A stretch of 64,000 bases of DNA from Pontibacter liquoris (GCF_022758235.1 NZ_JALEBG010000001.1:2666001-2730000), one strand, 5' to 3'; counted from the stretch's first letter, positions 38,125 to 47,753 are shown. The notes: generated from the letters alone by a model not told the origin. Numbers and translations are program-made.

Positions 38125-38592
38125 ATGGGTAAACTAACCATCAATAGCTACGAAGAGTTTGAGAAATTCGAAGGCACCGAAATAGGCGTTTCGGAGTATC
38201 ATACCATTACCCAGGAGCAGATCAACCGTTTTGCCGAAGCGACCCTCGATCACCAGTGGATTCACCTGGACCAGGAACGCGCCAAAACAGAATCGCCCTT
38301 CCACAACACCATTGCCCATGGCTACCTGACCGTTTCGTTGCTGCCTTACCTGTGGGGCCAGATCGCCACGATCGAGAACATCAAGATGCAGGTGAACTAT
38401 GGCATCGATACGTTGCGCTTTAACCAGGCCGTCGTAGTGGATAGCCAGGTGCGCCTTCGAGCCAAGCTGGTTTCGCTGAAAAATCTTAGGGGCATCATCA
38501 AGGCGCAGCTGGAAGTGACCATGGAAATAAAAGACAGCAAAAAACCCGCTTTCACCGGCGCCATCACGTTCCTGTATCACTTTAACGAATAA
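38125..38592 (+). CDS. MaoC-family (R)-specific enoyl hydratase/dehydratase
   Basis: 155 residues, single hot-dog fold. TITQEQINRFAEATLDHQWIHLD carries the hydratase-2 motif: Asp (of ATLDHQWIH) and His as catalytic pair, followed by FHNTIAHGYLTVSLLP. The family hydrates trans-2-enoyl-CoA to (R)-3-hydroxyacyl-CoA or is involved in related acyl-CoA steps. Stand-alone; the neighbouring PBP gene starts 239 bp downstream. Confidence 0.88.
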   Translation: MGKLTINSYEEFEKFEGTEIGVSEYHTITQEQINRFAEATLDHQWIHLDQERAKTESPFHNTIAHGYLTVSLLPYLWGQIATIENIKMQVNYGIDTLRFNQAVVVDSQVRLRAKLVSLKNLRGIIKAQLEVTMEIKDSKKPAFTGAITFLYHFNE

Positions 38593-38831
38593 GGTCGTCA
38601 GCGTTCGTAGCACCGCTTTATACTTTGGCAACTGCGCTGTAAGCAGGATTGGCTGCCTGGCGTATTTTAAAAGCAGCCTTGCTCCTGCCCCGGCCGTTTG
38701 CCTGCGCGCTGCTGGCGCAATTCTTGTTTTACACCTGCCGATTGCACCAAAATCCGTAACTTGCGCGTTTACAGGCATTGCAAAAAGAATTATGCCGGTG
38801 CTTTTGCAAATCATCAGGGCCAGAACAGAAC

Positions 38832-41309
38832 ATGAGGCGGACGCTGAAAAACATACTTACTTTTATCCTTACCAAACTAGTACTACCGGTGGTGCGCATG
38901 GTGCATGCCGAGCTGTCTGCTTTCTTCCGGAGCCTGCAACCTAAATTTACCCGCACTTACTGGCGCCAGAAAACAGCGCAGTGGCAGCAGAGCCGCCGCC
39001 GCGGCGATTACCGGTTTATACTTCGCCCGCTTTACAAACTCACCCTGCTGGGGCTGCTGCTACTGGTGCTGTTTTACTTTGCCGTATACATTGGCCTGCT
39101 CGGCGACATGCCCTCGCGGCACGAGCTGAAAGCCGTTCAGAACAACACCGCATCCGAAGTATACGCGGCAGGCGGAGAGCTGCTCGGCCGCTACTACATC
39201 CAGGACCGCACCAACGTACAGTATGCCGCTATTTCGCAGGCTGCTATCAAAGCCCTGGTCGCCACCGAAGATGCCCGCTTTTACAAGCACAGCGGCGTAG
39301 ATTACCGCAGCCTGGCCCGCGTGCTGGTCAAATCGCTGTTGCTGCAAAACGAGAGCTCGGGCGGCGGCAGCACCCTGAGCCAGCAGCTGGCCAAAAACCT
39401 ATACCCGCGCAGAAATTACTGGTTCTGGGATATGCCAGTAAACAAGCTGCGCGAGGTCATCATTGCCCAGAAGCTGGAGGCTATCTACTCGAAAGAAGAG
39501 ATCCTGGAGCTGTATCTGAATACGGTGCCAATGGGCGGCAATCTTTATGGCATCGAGCGGGCCTCCCAGCGTTTCTTCAGCACCTCGGCCGGCGCGCTTA
39601 AAACAGAGCAGGCCGCCGTGCTCATCGGCATGCTCAAAGCCACCACCACCTATAACCCGCGTCTGGACCCGGAGAAGTCGCGCAAGCGGCGCAATGTGGT
39701 GCTGGCCCAGATGGCCAAGTATAACTACCTCACTGCCGCGCAGGCCGACTCGCTGCAGCAACTGCCCCTGAAGCTGAAGTATAACTATACCACCCACAAC
39801 GATGGCATGGCGCCCTACTTCCGGGAGTACCTGCGGCAGGAACTGGTGCTGTGGGCCGCCAGCCGGAAAAAGAAGAATGGAGAGCCCTACAACCTCTACA
39901 CCGACGGGCTGAAAATTTACACGACCATCGATGCCGGTATGCAGCGCCACGCCGAGGCAGCCGTGCAGAAACGCATGGCGCAGCTGCAGCGCGAATTTAA
40001 CGCCCACTGGCAGGGCCGCGCTCCCTGGGGCCGCAACACCGCCGTGCTGCAGGAAGCCATGCGTCGCTCAGACCGCTATAAAAAGATGAAAGCAGCCGGC
40101 CGCTCAGAAACAGATATCCAGGAAGCGTTCCGGAAGCCAGTGCCCATGCAGCTCTACAACTGGGGGGGCAGCAGCAAAAAGACCATGAGCCCCATGGATT
40201 CGCTGGCCTATTATGAGCGTTTTCTAAACACCGGGCTGTTTTCGGTGGAGCCCCGTTCGGGCTATGTGCGGGCCTGGGTGGGTGGCATTAACCACCATAT
40301 CTTTAAGTATGATCATGTACGGGCTAAACGGCAGGTGGGCTCCACGTTCAAGCCTATTGTGTATGCCGCTGCTTTGGAAAAAGGACTTAAGCCCTGCGAT
40401 TACTTTCCGAATGAGCGTATGACCTACCCTGACTATGATAACTGGTCGCCCCGCAATGCCAACGAGCAGTATGGCGGCGAGTATAGTATGCGCGGTGCGC
40501 TGGCGCACTCGGTCAATACCATTTCGGCCCAGATTATGATGCAAACTGGCGTAGAGAATACCGTGGATATGGCGCACCGGCTGGGGGTAACTTCCACCCT
40601 GCCCGAAGTGCCTTCGCTGGCGCTAGGTACGGCTAACCTCTCGCTTCTGGAGATGGTTACCGCCTATGCCACCTTTGCTAACCGCGGCTACCACATCACG
40701 CCGGTCTACATCACCAAAATAACCGACCGCACGGGCAAGGTGCTGCGGGAGCACCGCGAAGGCGATGATGCAAAGAAAGTATTATCAGAGAAAACGGCAG
40801 CCACCATGTTATACCTGATGCAGGGCGTGGTGGAAGAAGGCAGCGCGGCCAAGCTTCGCTCCCAGTTTGGCCTGCAGATGGATATTGCCGGAAAGACGGG
40901 CACCACCCAGGATTATGCCGATGGCTGGTTTATCGGCATCACGCCCCAGCTGGTAACGGGCGTTTGGGTAGGCGGCGAGAGCCCGCAAGTACACTTCCGC
41001 ACGCTGGCCTTGGGACAGGGCTCCCACATGGCCCTACCGATCTGGGGAGATTTTACCCGTCGCATTGCTCTCGACCCGGCCTACACGGGCTATTACAACA
41101 GCCATTTTGAGCCGCTGCCGCCCAACCTGCAAGCCAACCTGAGTTGCGCTTCCTTCCGGGCCGAACCACCCCGCGAGAACTTCCTGGAGCGGGTTCTGGA
41201 CAAGGTAGCTGGCAAAGCCGCTGAAACCTTTGAAGGCTGGAAAGAACGCTGGAAGCAGCGCCGCCAGGAAAAGAAACAAAAACAGAAACAAAGGCACCGT
41301 GGGGAATAA
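38832..41309 (+). CDS. Class A penicillin-binding protein (GT51 glycosyltransferase + transpeptidase)
   Basis: 825 residues from the ATG at 38832. TM helix near 65-90 (LTLLGLLLLVLFYFAVYIGLL). The GT51 domain follows with ATEDARFYKHSGVDYRSLAR (catalytic Glu) and GGGSTLSQQLAKNLY. The transpeptidase has STFKP (active-site Ser in GSTFKPIVYA), SVNT and KTGTTQDYADGWF. It polymerises lipid II and cross-links peptides in the periplasm. The C-terminus is a basic, Lys/Gln-rich tail (RQEKKQKQKQRHRG). An in-frame extension to 38778 is not favoured. PBP1a-like; single-gene unit. Confidence 0.93.
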   Translation: MRRTLKNILTFILTKLVLPVVRMVHAELSAFFRSLQPKFTRTYWRQKTAQWQQSRRRGDYRFILRPLYKLTLLGLLLLVLFYFAVYIGLLGDMPSRHELKAVQNNTASEVYAAGGELLGRYYIQDRTNVQYAAISQAAIKALVATEDARFYKHSGVDYRSLARVLVKSLLLQNESSGGGSTLSQQLAKNLYPRRNYWFWDMPVNKLREVIIAQKLEAIYSKEEILELYLNTVPMGGNLYGIERASQRFFSTSAGALKTEQAAVLIGMLKATTTYNPRLDPEKSRKRRNVVLAQMAKYNYLTAAQADSLQQLPLKLKYNYTTHNDGMAPYFREYLRQELVLWAASRKKKNGEPYNLYTDGLKIYTTIDAGMQRHAEAAVQKRMAQLQREFNAHWQGRAPWGRNTAVLQEAMRRSDRYKKMKAAGRSETDIQEAFRKPVPMQLYNWGGSSKKTMSPMDSLAYYERFLNTGLFSVEPRSGYVRAWVGGINHHIFKYDHVRAKRQVGSTFKPIVYAAALEKGLKPCDYFPNERMTYPDYDNWSPRNANEQYGGEYSMRGALAHSVNTISAQIMMQTGVENTVDMAHRLGVTSTLPEVPSLALGTANLSLLEMVTAYATFANRGYHITPVYITKITDRTGKVLREHREGDDAKKVLSEKTAATMLYLMQGVVEEGSAAKLRSQFGLQMDIAGKTGTTQDYADGWFIGITPQLVTGVWVGGESPQVHFRTLALGQGSHMALPIWGDFTRRIALDPAYTGYYNSHFEPLPPNLQANLSCASFRAEPPRENFLERVLDKVAGKAAETFEGWKERWKQRRQEKKQKQKQRHRGE

Positions 41310-41335
41310 CCGTTGTGGTATAAAGCCACCTTTTG

Positions 41336-42670
41336 CTATTCCACTGCTTTGTGGTCCATGGTTTCTTCCACGGGGATGTTCTCCCGCTTCTTGCCCAGTA
41401 TCAGGCGGTTTCCGGTATCATAGGTAAAGTAGCTCCACATCCAGTTCAGCAGCACCATCAGGCGGTTGCGGAACCCCACGATTGAGATCAGGTGGATAAA
41501 CATCCAGATCAGCCAGGCCCGGAAGCCCTGCGTCTTATACTCTTTGTGCAGCAGCTTCAGGTCGGCCACGGCATGGTTGCGCCCCACAGTAGCCATCGTG
41601 CCCCGGTCGGTATATTCAAAAGGCGCCAGCGGCTGGCCGGCGATCAGCTTTCCGAGATTTTTGCCCAGCTGCTGCCCCTGCTGCATGGCCGGCTGGGCCA
41701 GCATCGGGTAGCCCTGCGGGTTTTCTTCCGTCACCATGGCGGCAATATCGCCTATGGCAAAAATATTCGCATAGCCCGCCACGCGGTTAAATACGTCTAC
41801 CTGGTAGCGGTTGTCGCGCAGCAGGCTTTCTTTCTTCAGGCCTTTAATGGGATCTCCGGTTACGCCGGCAGCCCAGACCAGGGTGCGTGTAAAAAGCGTT
41901 TCGCCCGTGTCCAGCGTTACGGTAAAGCCGTCGTAGGATTGCACCCGGCGGTTGAGCCATACTTTCACGCCGAAGCGCTCCAGGTATTCCTGCGACTTCT
42001 TAGAGGCTTCCTCCGACATGCCCTTGAGCAGCTGCCCTCCACTCTGGATCAGGTAAATGTCCATCTCCCGGAAATCGAGTTCGCGGTAATCTTTCGGGAA
42101 AACGTGCCGCCGCAGTTCGCTCAGAGCGCCGGCCAGCTCCACACCTGTGGGGCCACCGCCTACAATCACGTAGTCCATCAGGCTGTTCACCTGTACCTCA
42201 TCGTCCAGCTGCAGCGCCTTTTCAAAATTATCGAGGATGGTGTTGCGGAGCTCCATGGCATCGGTCACGCTTTTCATGGTGATAGCTTTCTGCTCCATCA
42301 GCGTATTACCGAAAAAATTGGATGTGGCGCCCGTGGCGATCACCAGGTAATCGTAGCGGATCAGCCCGATGGAGGTCTCCACCAGCTGGCGCTCGCAGTC
42401 CACGTTCTCCACCTCGGCCATCCGGAAGTAAAAATTCTCCTGTTCCTCAAAAATCTTCCGGAAAGGATGGATAATGGAAACAGCTTCCACACCGGCCGTA
42501 GCGACCTGGTAGAGCAGCGGCTGGAAAGTATGGTAGTTGTTTTTGTCGATGAGCACCACCTGCACCTCTTCGTTGCGAAGGGCTTTTACCAGCTCCAGCC
42601 CGCCGAAGCCGCCGCCTACCACCACCACGCGGGGTTTTCCTGTGTCTGCAATCCTGGCGTAATTTTCCAT
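41336..42670 (-). CDS. ndh: Type II NADH:quinone oxidoreductase (NDH-2)
   Basis: 444 residues. Two dinucleotide-binding motifs: VVVGGGFGGLELVKAL (FAD, about 15-30) and VIVGGGPTGVELAGAL (NADH, about 168-183). Blocks ATGATSNFFGN, LVWAAGVTGDPIKGL and FAIGDIAAM complete the FAD/NAD(P) oxidoreductase fold. The C-terminal FRAWLIWMFIHLISIVGFRN is a membrane-attaching segment. It transfers electrons from NADH to the quinone pool without proton pumping. Convergent with the PBP gene, 26 bp apart. Confidence 0.92.
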   Translation of the reverse strand: MENYARIADTGKPRVVVVGGGFGGLELVKALRNEEVQVVLIDKNNYHTFQPLLYQVATAGVEAVSIIHPFRKIFEEQENFYFRMAEVENVDCERQLVETSIGLIRYDYLVIATGATSNFFGNTLMEQKAITMKSVTDAMELRNTILDNFEKALQLDDEVQVNSLMDYVIVGGGPTGVELAGALSELRRHVFPKDYRELDFREMDIYLIQSGGQLLKGMSEEASKKSQEYLERFGVKVWLNRRVQSYDGFTVTLDTGETLFTRTLVWAAGVTGDPIKGLKKESLLRDNRYQVDVFNRVAGYANIFAIGDIAAMVTEENPQGYPMLAQPAMQQGQQLGKNLGKLIAGQPLAPFEYTDRGTMATVGRNHAVADLKLLHKEYKTQGFRAWLIWMFIHLISIVGFRNRLMVLLNWMWSYFTYDTGNRLILGKKRENIPVEETMDHKAVE

Positions 42671-42909
42671 AAACGTGCTTCTGTTTTGTTAAACTTCTTC
42701 CTCGTGCATGTCTTTGTACGCAAACCTTCCGGTAAATGCGCGCATCGGCCCTTGTTGTTATAGACAATCGTATAATAATACCTTATCTTACAGCTGATTG
42801 CAATGCATTTCTAAACCGTACAAAGCAGAAAAGCCAGCTGAAAAATATTTTCTGGGCCTGGCAACCAATTGCAAATTCACTGCGTGATGAGAGCGCAAAA
42901 CCTGACAGA

Positions 42910-43476
42910 GTGAGCGACACAACAAGCAAAGAGGTAGAAGCACTGCTTCGTGGTTGTCTGAAACAAGAACGCGGAGCCCAGGAAAAGCTGTACAAGCAAT
43001 TCTACGGCTACGCCATGAGCATTTGCGCCCGCTACTCCAAGGATTCGGAAGAGGCCAGGGATGTGCTCAACGATGGGTTTCTGAAAGTATTTACCAAGCT
43101 CGAGCTGTACGACTTTCACAAGCCTTTTAAGTTGTGGCTTCGGCGCATTATGATCAATACCGCGCTGGACAATTACCGCCACAACCTGAAACACTACCAC
43201 CTGGCCGACCTGGAAACGGCTGCCCCTGCCCTCGACGCGTTTGATGTGCAGCAGCAGTTTAACTATGAGTTCCTCATCAGTTTGGTGCAGCAGCTTTCAC
43301 CGGGCTACCGGGCAGTTTTTAATTTGTATGTGATCGACGGGTACACCCATGAGGAAATTGCGGAAACACTCGGAATTGCGGCCGGCACTTCCAAATCGAA
43401 TCTGGCCAAGGCAAGGGCACATTTAAGAGACGCATTAAAAAAAAGCAGCGTAGATGAACGCAAACTATATGTCTGA
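42910..43476 (+). CDS. ECF (extracytoplasmic function) sigma factor
   Basis: 188 residues from a GTG at 42910. Region 2: LYKQFYGYAMSICARYSKD and EEARDVLNDGFLKVF; region 4 helix-turn-helix: GYTHEEIAETLGIAAGTSKSNLAKARAHLR. An ATG lies 58 codons upstream in frame, but the intervening sequence is not sigma-like, whereas the GTG gives the usual length of about 190. Overlaps the next gene by 23 bp, the usual coupling with a cognate anti-sigma factor. Confidence 0.88.
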   Translation: MSDTTSKEVEALLRGCLKQERGAQEKLYKQFYGYAMSICARYSKDSEEARDVLNDGFLKVFTKLELYDFHKPFKLWLRRIMINTALDNYRHNLKHYHLADLETAAPALDAFDVQQQFNYEFLISLVQQLSPGYRAVFNLYVIDGYTHEEIAETLGIAAGTSKSNLAKARAHLRDALKKSSVDERKLYV

Positions 43477-44755
43477 CGAAGAGCTCGACGACTTGTTCAG
43501 GAAGGCTGCTGATAACACACAGCCCCCCTTCGATCCGGAAGCCTGGGCAGCCATGAACCGGAAGCTCGACGAGGTGCAACCGCCGCCGCCGAAGGGATAC
43601 AAGCGCCTGTTGCTGTTGCTGGCTGCGCTGCTTATCCCGACGCTGGCCATACTTTACCTGACCGACACGCCAAAGCAGCAAGATAAAACCAGCAGTATAA
43701 GAAAAGAAGTACAGGCTTTAACCATACCGCGCGCGGGAAAGAATCCGCAACAATACAAAGCCCGGCCCGCCACAAAACCGGCAACCGCGATAAGGAAGGA
43801 GCCTACTACCTCTGGCAACGCTGCTTCCGGGAAAACAATCCCGGGAGCGGTGTTATCAGAAAGGCCAAAGCAAACACGGCCTATACATACAGAAAGTATA
43901 AACACCGGACATGCCCCTTATACCGGGGCCATACCTGTAGCGGCAGCCTTAGTACCCGATGGCCGGCAGGAGAACAATGTTCCGGCTATAATGGAGATGC
44001 TTTCCACGCGGTTTCCGGGCGTCGAAAAAAATATAACAGCAGCTTTGGCGGCGCAACATGATAGCGTTCCGGTGCCCCACCTAACTGCCGTTATACCTGC
44101 GGCTGCTCCGGATAAAGTAGCTGAAAAAGACATCAGCCAGGAGCGTGTTTTTGGGCGTGCGCTGCAGATCGCACTGGTGGTTGCCCCGGATTTTACGACG
44201 GTAAAGTTCCGCAACCCCGAGGCTGTCAGCGCCAATGCAGGCATCAGCATCAGCCTGCCGCTGACCCGCAAACTCAGCCTGGTATCGGGCGCTATCTGGG
44301 CGCACAAAGTATATGCCGCTGCCCCAAAAGATTATGCCCCCATGCCTGATTTCTGGAAGGGGAAAGTGCTGCCCAACACCATCGATGCCCGTTGCCAGGT
44401 GCTGGATATTCCGCTCAACTTGCAATGGCAGTTGCTGGCCCGGGGCAAAAGCGCACTGGCCTTGCAGGCGGGGCTTTCAAGCTACCTGATGCTGCGCGAA
44501 AAGTATACGTACCAGTATGGCAGCTCGGGATATGGAGCTTATTACAAGACCCGCGAGGTAGCAAACCAGAACTACCACTGGTTTGGCGTTCAGAACCTGT
44601 CGGTGAGCTACAGCCATGCGTTGTCGCCTGCCTTCTCGGTGGGAGTAGAACCGTTTGTAAAGATACCGCTCACCAGCATTGGCGCCGGAAAAGTTAGCCT
44701 CACCAGCGCCGGAGTTTTCCTGAGCGCCGGCTATCGGTTTGCGCTGAAAAAGTAA
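43454..44755 (+). CDS. Putative dual-membrane-spanning anti-sigma factor (Dma-like)
   Basis: 433 residues. Cytoplasmic N-terminus (1-50, DEELDDLFRKAADNTQPPFDPEAW) resembles short anti-sigma segments found next to ECF sigma genes. One TM helix at 51-69. Residues 70-235 are a polar, Pro/Lys/Thr-rich linker. The last 200 residues have alternating beta-strand character, with the terminal strand GVFLSAGYRFALKK as in outer-membrane barrels. This layout (cytoplasmic anti-sigma, inner-membrane helix, disordered periplasmic linker, outer-membrane barrel) is that described for Dma proteins of Bacteroides. Overlaps the sigma gene by 23 bp. The barrel itself is predicted only. Confidence 0.65.
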   Translation: MNANYMSDEELDDLFRKAADNTQPPFDPEAWAAMNRKLDEVQPPPPKGYKRLLLLLAALLIPTLAILYLTDTPKQQDKTSSIRKEVQALTIPRAGKNPQQYKARPATKPATAIRKEPTTSGNAASGKTIPGAVLSERPKQTRPIHTESINTGHAPYTGAIPVAAALVPDGRQENNVPAIMEMLSTRFPGVEKNITAALAAQHDSVPVPHLTAVIPAAAPDKVAEKDISQERVFGRALQIALVVAPDFTTVKFRNPEAVSANAGISISLPLTRKLSLVSGAIWAHKVYAAAPKDYAPMPDFWKGKVLPNTIDARCQVLDIPLNLQWQLLARGKSALALQAGLSSYLMLREKYTYQYGSSGYGAYYKTREVANQNYHWFGVQNLSVSYSHALSPAFSVGVEPFVKIPLTSIGAGKVSLTSAGVFLSAGYRFALKK

Positions 44756-44901
44756 CACCGCCCTTTTATACTTCTATAACACAGCATGACCGAGGGTCAT
44801 AAGCGATCGCTATGCCCTTGCCTTCGCTTTGCTGAATCAATACATAGCTTACCCTGGATCACCTGAAAGAACCTATAAACTCTCACTTAAAGTATAACAA
44901 A

Positions 44902-45297
44902 ATGGCACGTTTAACTTTAGCAACAGGTATAATCGTCGCGGTGCTGGGCGCTACGCTCGCAGCCTGTACCAGCGACAACGCAGAAGACTCCGATCCGCAA
45001 CCCAAGCCACAGCCGCAGCCACAGCAGTGCGACACCAGCAACGTAACCTTCTCGGCTACCCTGACGCCCATCTTTAAAGCCAACTGCTACAGCTGCCACA
45101 GCACGGCCATTGCCACACATGGTGTGGTGCTGGATACCTATGCAGGCGTGAAGCGGCAGGTAGATGACGGCAAGCTGCTCGGGGTCATTACGCATGCGCC
45201 GGGTTATCCGCCTATGCCGCAGGGCGGCGCAAAACTGTCGGATTGTACTATTGCGAAAATCAAAAAGTGGGTAGATGATGGCGCGCCGAATAACTAG
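44902..45297 (+). CDS. Lipoprotein cytochrome c
   Basis: 131 residues. Signal with a lipobox before Cys22 (ATLAAC), a Pro/Gln-rich linker (QPKPQPQPQPQ) and a single c-type heme site CYSCH (about 73-77) with a downstream Met in YPPMPQGG as probable distal ligand. It overlaps the YceI gene by 23 bp. Likely envelope electron carrier or heme-binding lipoprotein acting with the two downstream genes. Confidence 0.8.
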   Translation: MARLTLATGIIVAVLGATLAACTSDNAEDSDPQPKPQPQPQQCDTSNVTFSATLTPIFKANCYSCHSTAIATHGVVLDTYAGVKRQVDDGKLLGVITHAPGYPPMPQGGAKLSDCTIAKIKKWVDDGAPNN

Positions 45298-45874
45298 GTA
45301 TAGTCCCGTCCGGCACCTGCAAGGCTTGTTGCTGGTGCTCTGCCTGCTCTGCCTTGCCGGTCGCGCGCAGGCGCAGGACCGGTATTCCACCAAAACGGGT
45401 CATATCGCCTTTTTCTCGGAGGCTCCGCTGGAGAATATTGCTGCGCATAACGAGCAGGTGGTTTCTTTGATCGATACCCGGACCGGCGACATTGCTTTTT
45501 CAGTGAATATGAAAGGCTTCCAGTTCCGGAAATCGCTCATGCAGCACCACTTCAACGAAAACTATGTGGAGTCAGACAAATACCCGAAAGCAACGTTCAA
45601 GGGCAGGATCACCAACTTCCGGGCCGTTAACCTGACGCAGGACAACAGCTACAACGTGCAGGTAACCGGCGTGCTGATGCTGCATGGCGTGGAGAAGGAA
45701 ATTACAACGCAGGCCACGCTGCAGGTGCAGGGTAACAAGCTACTGGGCAAATCCACGTTCTCGGTTTCGCCACAGGATTTTAACATCGAGATCCCGCTGC
45801 TAGTGCGTGAGCACATTGCCAAGCGCATCGATATTACCGTGGATATGCTTTATGAACCCTACAAGGCAAAATGA
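45275..45874 (+). CDS. YceI-family periplasmic lipocalin-like protein
   Basis: 199 residues. Signal peptide ends near residue 34 (AGRAQAQ). The rest matches YceI: IAFFSEAPLENIAAHN, IAFSVNMKGFQFRKSLMQHHFNENYVES (shown in parts) and YPKATFKGRITN. The fold binds isoprenoid or amphiphilic ligands in a hydrophobic pocket. Starts inside the cytochrome gene and shares its stop region with the next start, so three gene products are translationally coupled. Confidence 0.88.
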   Translation: MMARRITRYSPVRHLQGLLLVLCLLCLAGRAQAQDRYSTKTGHIAFFSEAPLENIAAHNEQVVSLIDTRTGDIAFSVNMKGFQFRKSLMQHHFNENYVESDKYPKATFKGRITNFRAVNLTQDNSYNVQVTGVLMLHGVEKEITTQATLQVQGNKLLGKSTFSVSPQDFNIEIPLLVREHIAKRIDITVDMLYEPYKAK

Positions 45875-46785
45875 CCATGTATAAAAAATACGTTTTCCTC
45901 ATCCTTTCCCTGTTGCTTGGGCTGGCGCTGCGAGCACAGGCGCAGGATGACTTGCTCGCGCTGGCCCAGGCGCAGGACAGTCTCAAAGCGGACCAGGTAG
46001 CCAGTACGTTCAAAGGCACGCGCCTGGTAAACGGCCATACAGTTGAAACCGAAGGCAAAGGCGAGCTTCTTTTTTTGATCTCCCACCGCTTCGGTACGCT
46101 GAACAGTGGGTCCTATAACTTTTTCGGGCTGGACCAGGCTACCATCCGCCTGGGGCTGGAGTATGGTTTGACCGACCAGCTGACAGTGGGCATCGGGCGC
46201 AGCTCCCTGGAAAAAACCTACGATGGTTTCCTTAAATTCCGGCTGCTGCAGCAAAAGGCACCCGGTGGCGGCATGCCCCTTTCACTGACCCTGTTTACCA
46301 GCACAGCCATCAGAACCCTGAAAGGGCAAACAGCCGATACTCCCGACCCCTTCACCTCCAGGCTTACCTATACGCACCAGCTCCTGATGGCCCGCAGGTT
46401 TAATGAGAAATTCTCGCTGCAGCTTGCGCCTACGCTGGTGCACCGCAACCTGGTAGCTACCCGGGCGGAGGAGAATAATGTATACGCGCTGGGTGCCGGG
46501 GGCCGCTATAAGCTGACCAAACATACCTCCTTCAACGCCGAGTACTATTACCTGCTGCCCGGCCCGACAGCCGACAATTTCCGCAACACGCTCTCTTTGG
46601 GCTTTGATGTAGAGACCGGCGGCCACGTGTTTCAGCTCATCTTTACCAATGCGCAGGGGATGATCGAAAAACTCTTCATTCCGCAGACCACCGGATCCTG
46701 GTCGAACGGCGACATTTACTTTGGCTTTAATATTTCACGGAGCTTTAGCCTGGGCGGTAAGAAAAGCTGGGAAAAAACGCCTTGA
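45871..46785 (+). CDS. DUF5777 family beta-barrel protein
   Basis: 304 residues. Signal peptide to about residue 25 (RAQAQ). The remainder is alternating beta strand with aromatic ends (LLFLISHRFGTLNSG, LGLEYGLTDQLTVGIGRS, FQLIFTNAQGM), matching the Bacteroidota DUF5777 outer-membrane barrel. Third gene of the cytochrome c-YceI-DUF5777 triplet; its ATG overlaps the YceI stop by 4 bp (ATGA). Function of the family is unknown. No terminator hairpin is evident before the convergent reductase. Confidence 0.8.
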   Translation: MTMYKKYVFLILSLLLGLALRAQAQDDLLALAQAQDSLKADQVASTFKGTRLVNGHTVETEGKGELLFLISHRFGTLNSGSYNFFGLDQATIRLGLEYGLTDQLTVGIGRSSLEKTYDGFLKFRLLQQKAPGGGMPLSLTLFTSTAIRTLKGQTADTPDPFTSRLTYTHQLLMARRFNEKFSLQLAPTLVHRNLVATRAEENNVYALGAGGRYKLTKHTSFNAEYYYLLPGPTADNFRNTLSLGFDVETGGHVFQLIFTNAQGMIEKLFIPQTTGSWSNGDIYFGFNISRSFSLGGKKSWEKTP

Positions 46786-46802
46786 AATAACCTTATACTC
46801 GC

Positions 46803-47753
46803 CTACGGAACGATCACCAGCTTGCCGCGGGTGTGCAGCGAATGGGCCTGTTCCAGCGCCTGGGCAGTTTCCTCCAGCGGAAAGGTTTGGCTGACGTGCA
46901 CCTGCAGCTTGCCTGCTTCGGCCAACTGGCATAGAGCTTCTAACTGGCGAGCGTTCGGCTCCACAAATACATAGGTAAATTGGATCTTGGGGTCTAGTCC
47001 CTCGCCATGGTGAAGTATGGAGACCAGTTTGCCGGATGGCTTCAGGGCCTGCAGGCTTTGGGTGAGCGTTTCGCCGCTGGTGCAGTCAAAGATCAGGTCC
47101 ACGCCGTCCGGGAAGAGCTTTTTTACAGCCTCTCCTACCTGGTTGTCCCGGTAATCGATGGTATGGTCGGCGCCCAGTTCCTGCATGTACGCGTGGTTCT
47201 TTTCGCTGGCCACACCGGCCACCTGGGCGCCTTTTGCTTTTGCCAGCTGGATGGCCATACTTCCCACACCGCCCGAAGCACCAAGTATCAGCACCGTTTG
47301 CCCGGCTTGCAGGTTCCCCGCATCAAACATCGACTGGTAGGCTGTGAGCCCGACCAGCGGAATGCCGGCTGCCTCCTCCCAGCTTATACTTTGTGGCCGC
47401 TTTGCCAGGTAGCTTTCGGGCAGCACAATATACTCGGCAAACGTGCCGTAATGCACCACCGGCCGCCGGGCATAGGCATATACTTCATCGCCCACCTCAA
47501 ATCGTCTGGCGCTAAAGCCCCGGTCTTCCACCACGCCGGCCATATCCCAACCAGGTATAACCGGGAAGCTAGTGGGCAGATAATCCTTTAAATAACCTTC
47601 CCGCACAGCATGATCGACCGGGTTTACGCCGGCTCCTTTGATGCGCACCAGCACCTCTCCTTCCTGTATTTCGGGCACATCTATCGTAGCCAGGCGGATA
47701 GTGTCGGGGCCGCCAAACTGATCGTATAAAGCTGCTTTCATTTGCTTTGCCAT
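46803..47753 (-). CDS. NADP-dependent quinone oxidoreductase-like MDR protein
   Basis: 316 residues. Medium-chain dehydrogenase fold without zinc ligands: GPDTIRLATIDVPEIQEGEVLVRI near the start (in parts), then GASGGVGSMAIQLAKAKGAQV (in parts, about 153-175) for NADP binding. Typical of zeta-crystallin/quinone reductase enzymes that reduce quinones or enones. Stand-alone; convergent with the DUF5777 gene. Confidence 0.85.
   Translation of the reverse strand: MAKQMKAALYDQFGGPDTIRLATIDVPEIQEGEVLVRIKGAGVNPVDHAVREGYLKDYLPTSFPVIPGWDMAGVVEDRGFSARRFEVGDEVYAYARRPVVHYGTFAEYIVLPESYLAKRPQSISWEEAAGIPLVGLTAYQSMFDAGNLQAGQTVLILGASGGVGSMAIQLAKAKGAQVAGVASEKNHAYMQELGADHTIDYRDNQVGEAVKKLFPDGVDLIFDCTSGETLTQSLQALKPSGKLVSILHHGEGLDPKIQFTYVFVEPNARQLEALCQLAEAGKLQVHVSQTFPLEETAQALEQAHSLHTRGKLVIVP

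Noticed and set aside
41492..42763. Plus-strand open frame (423 codons) opposite ndh
   Set aside because: Antisense shadow of a clear NDH-2 with two Rossmann motifs.
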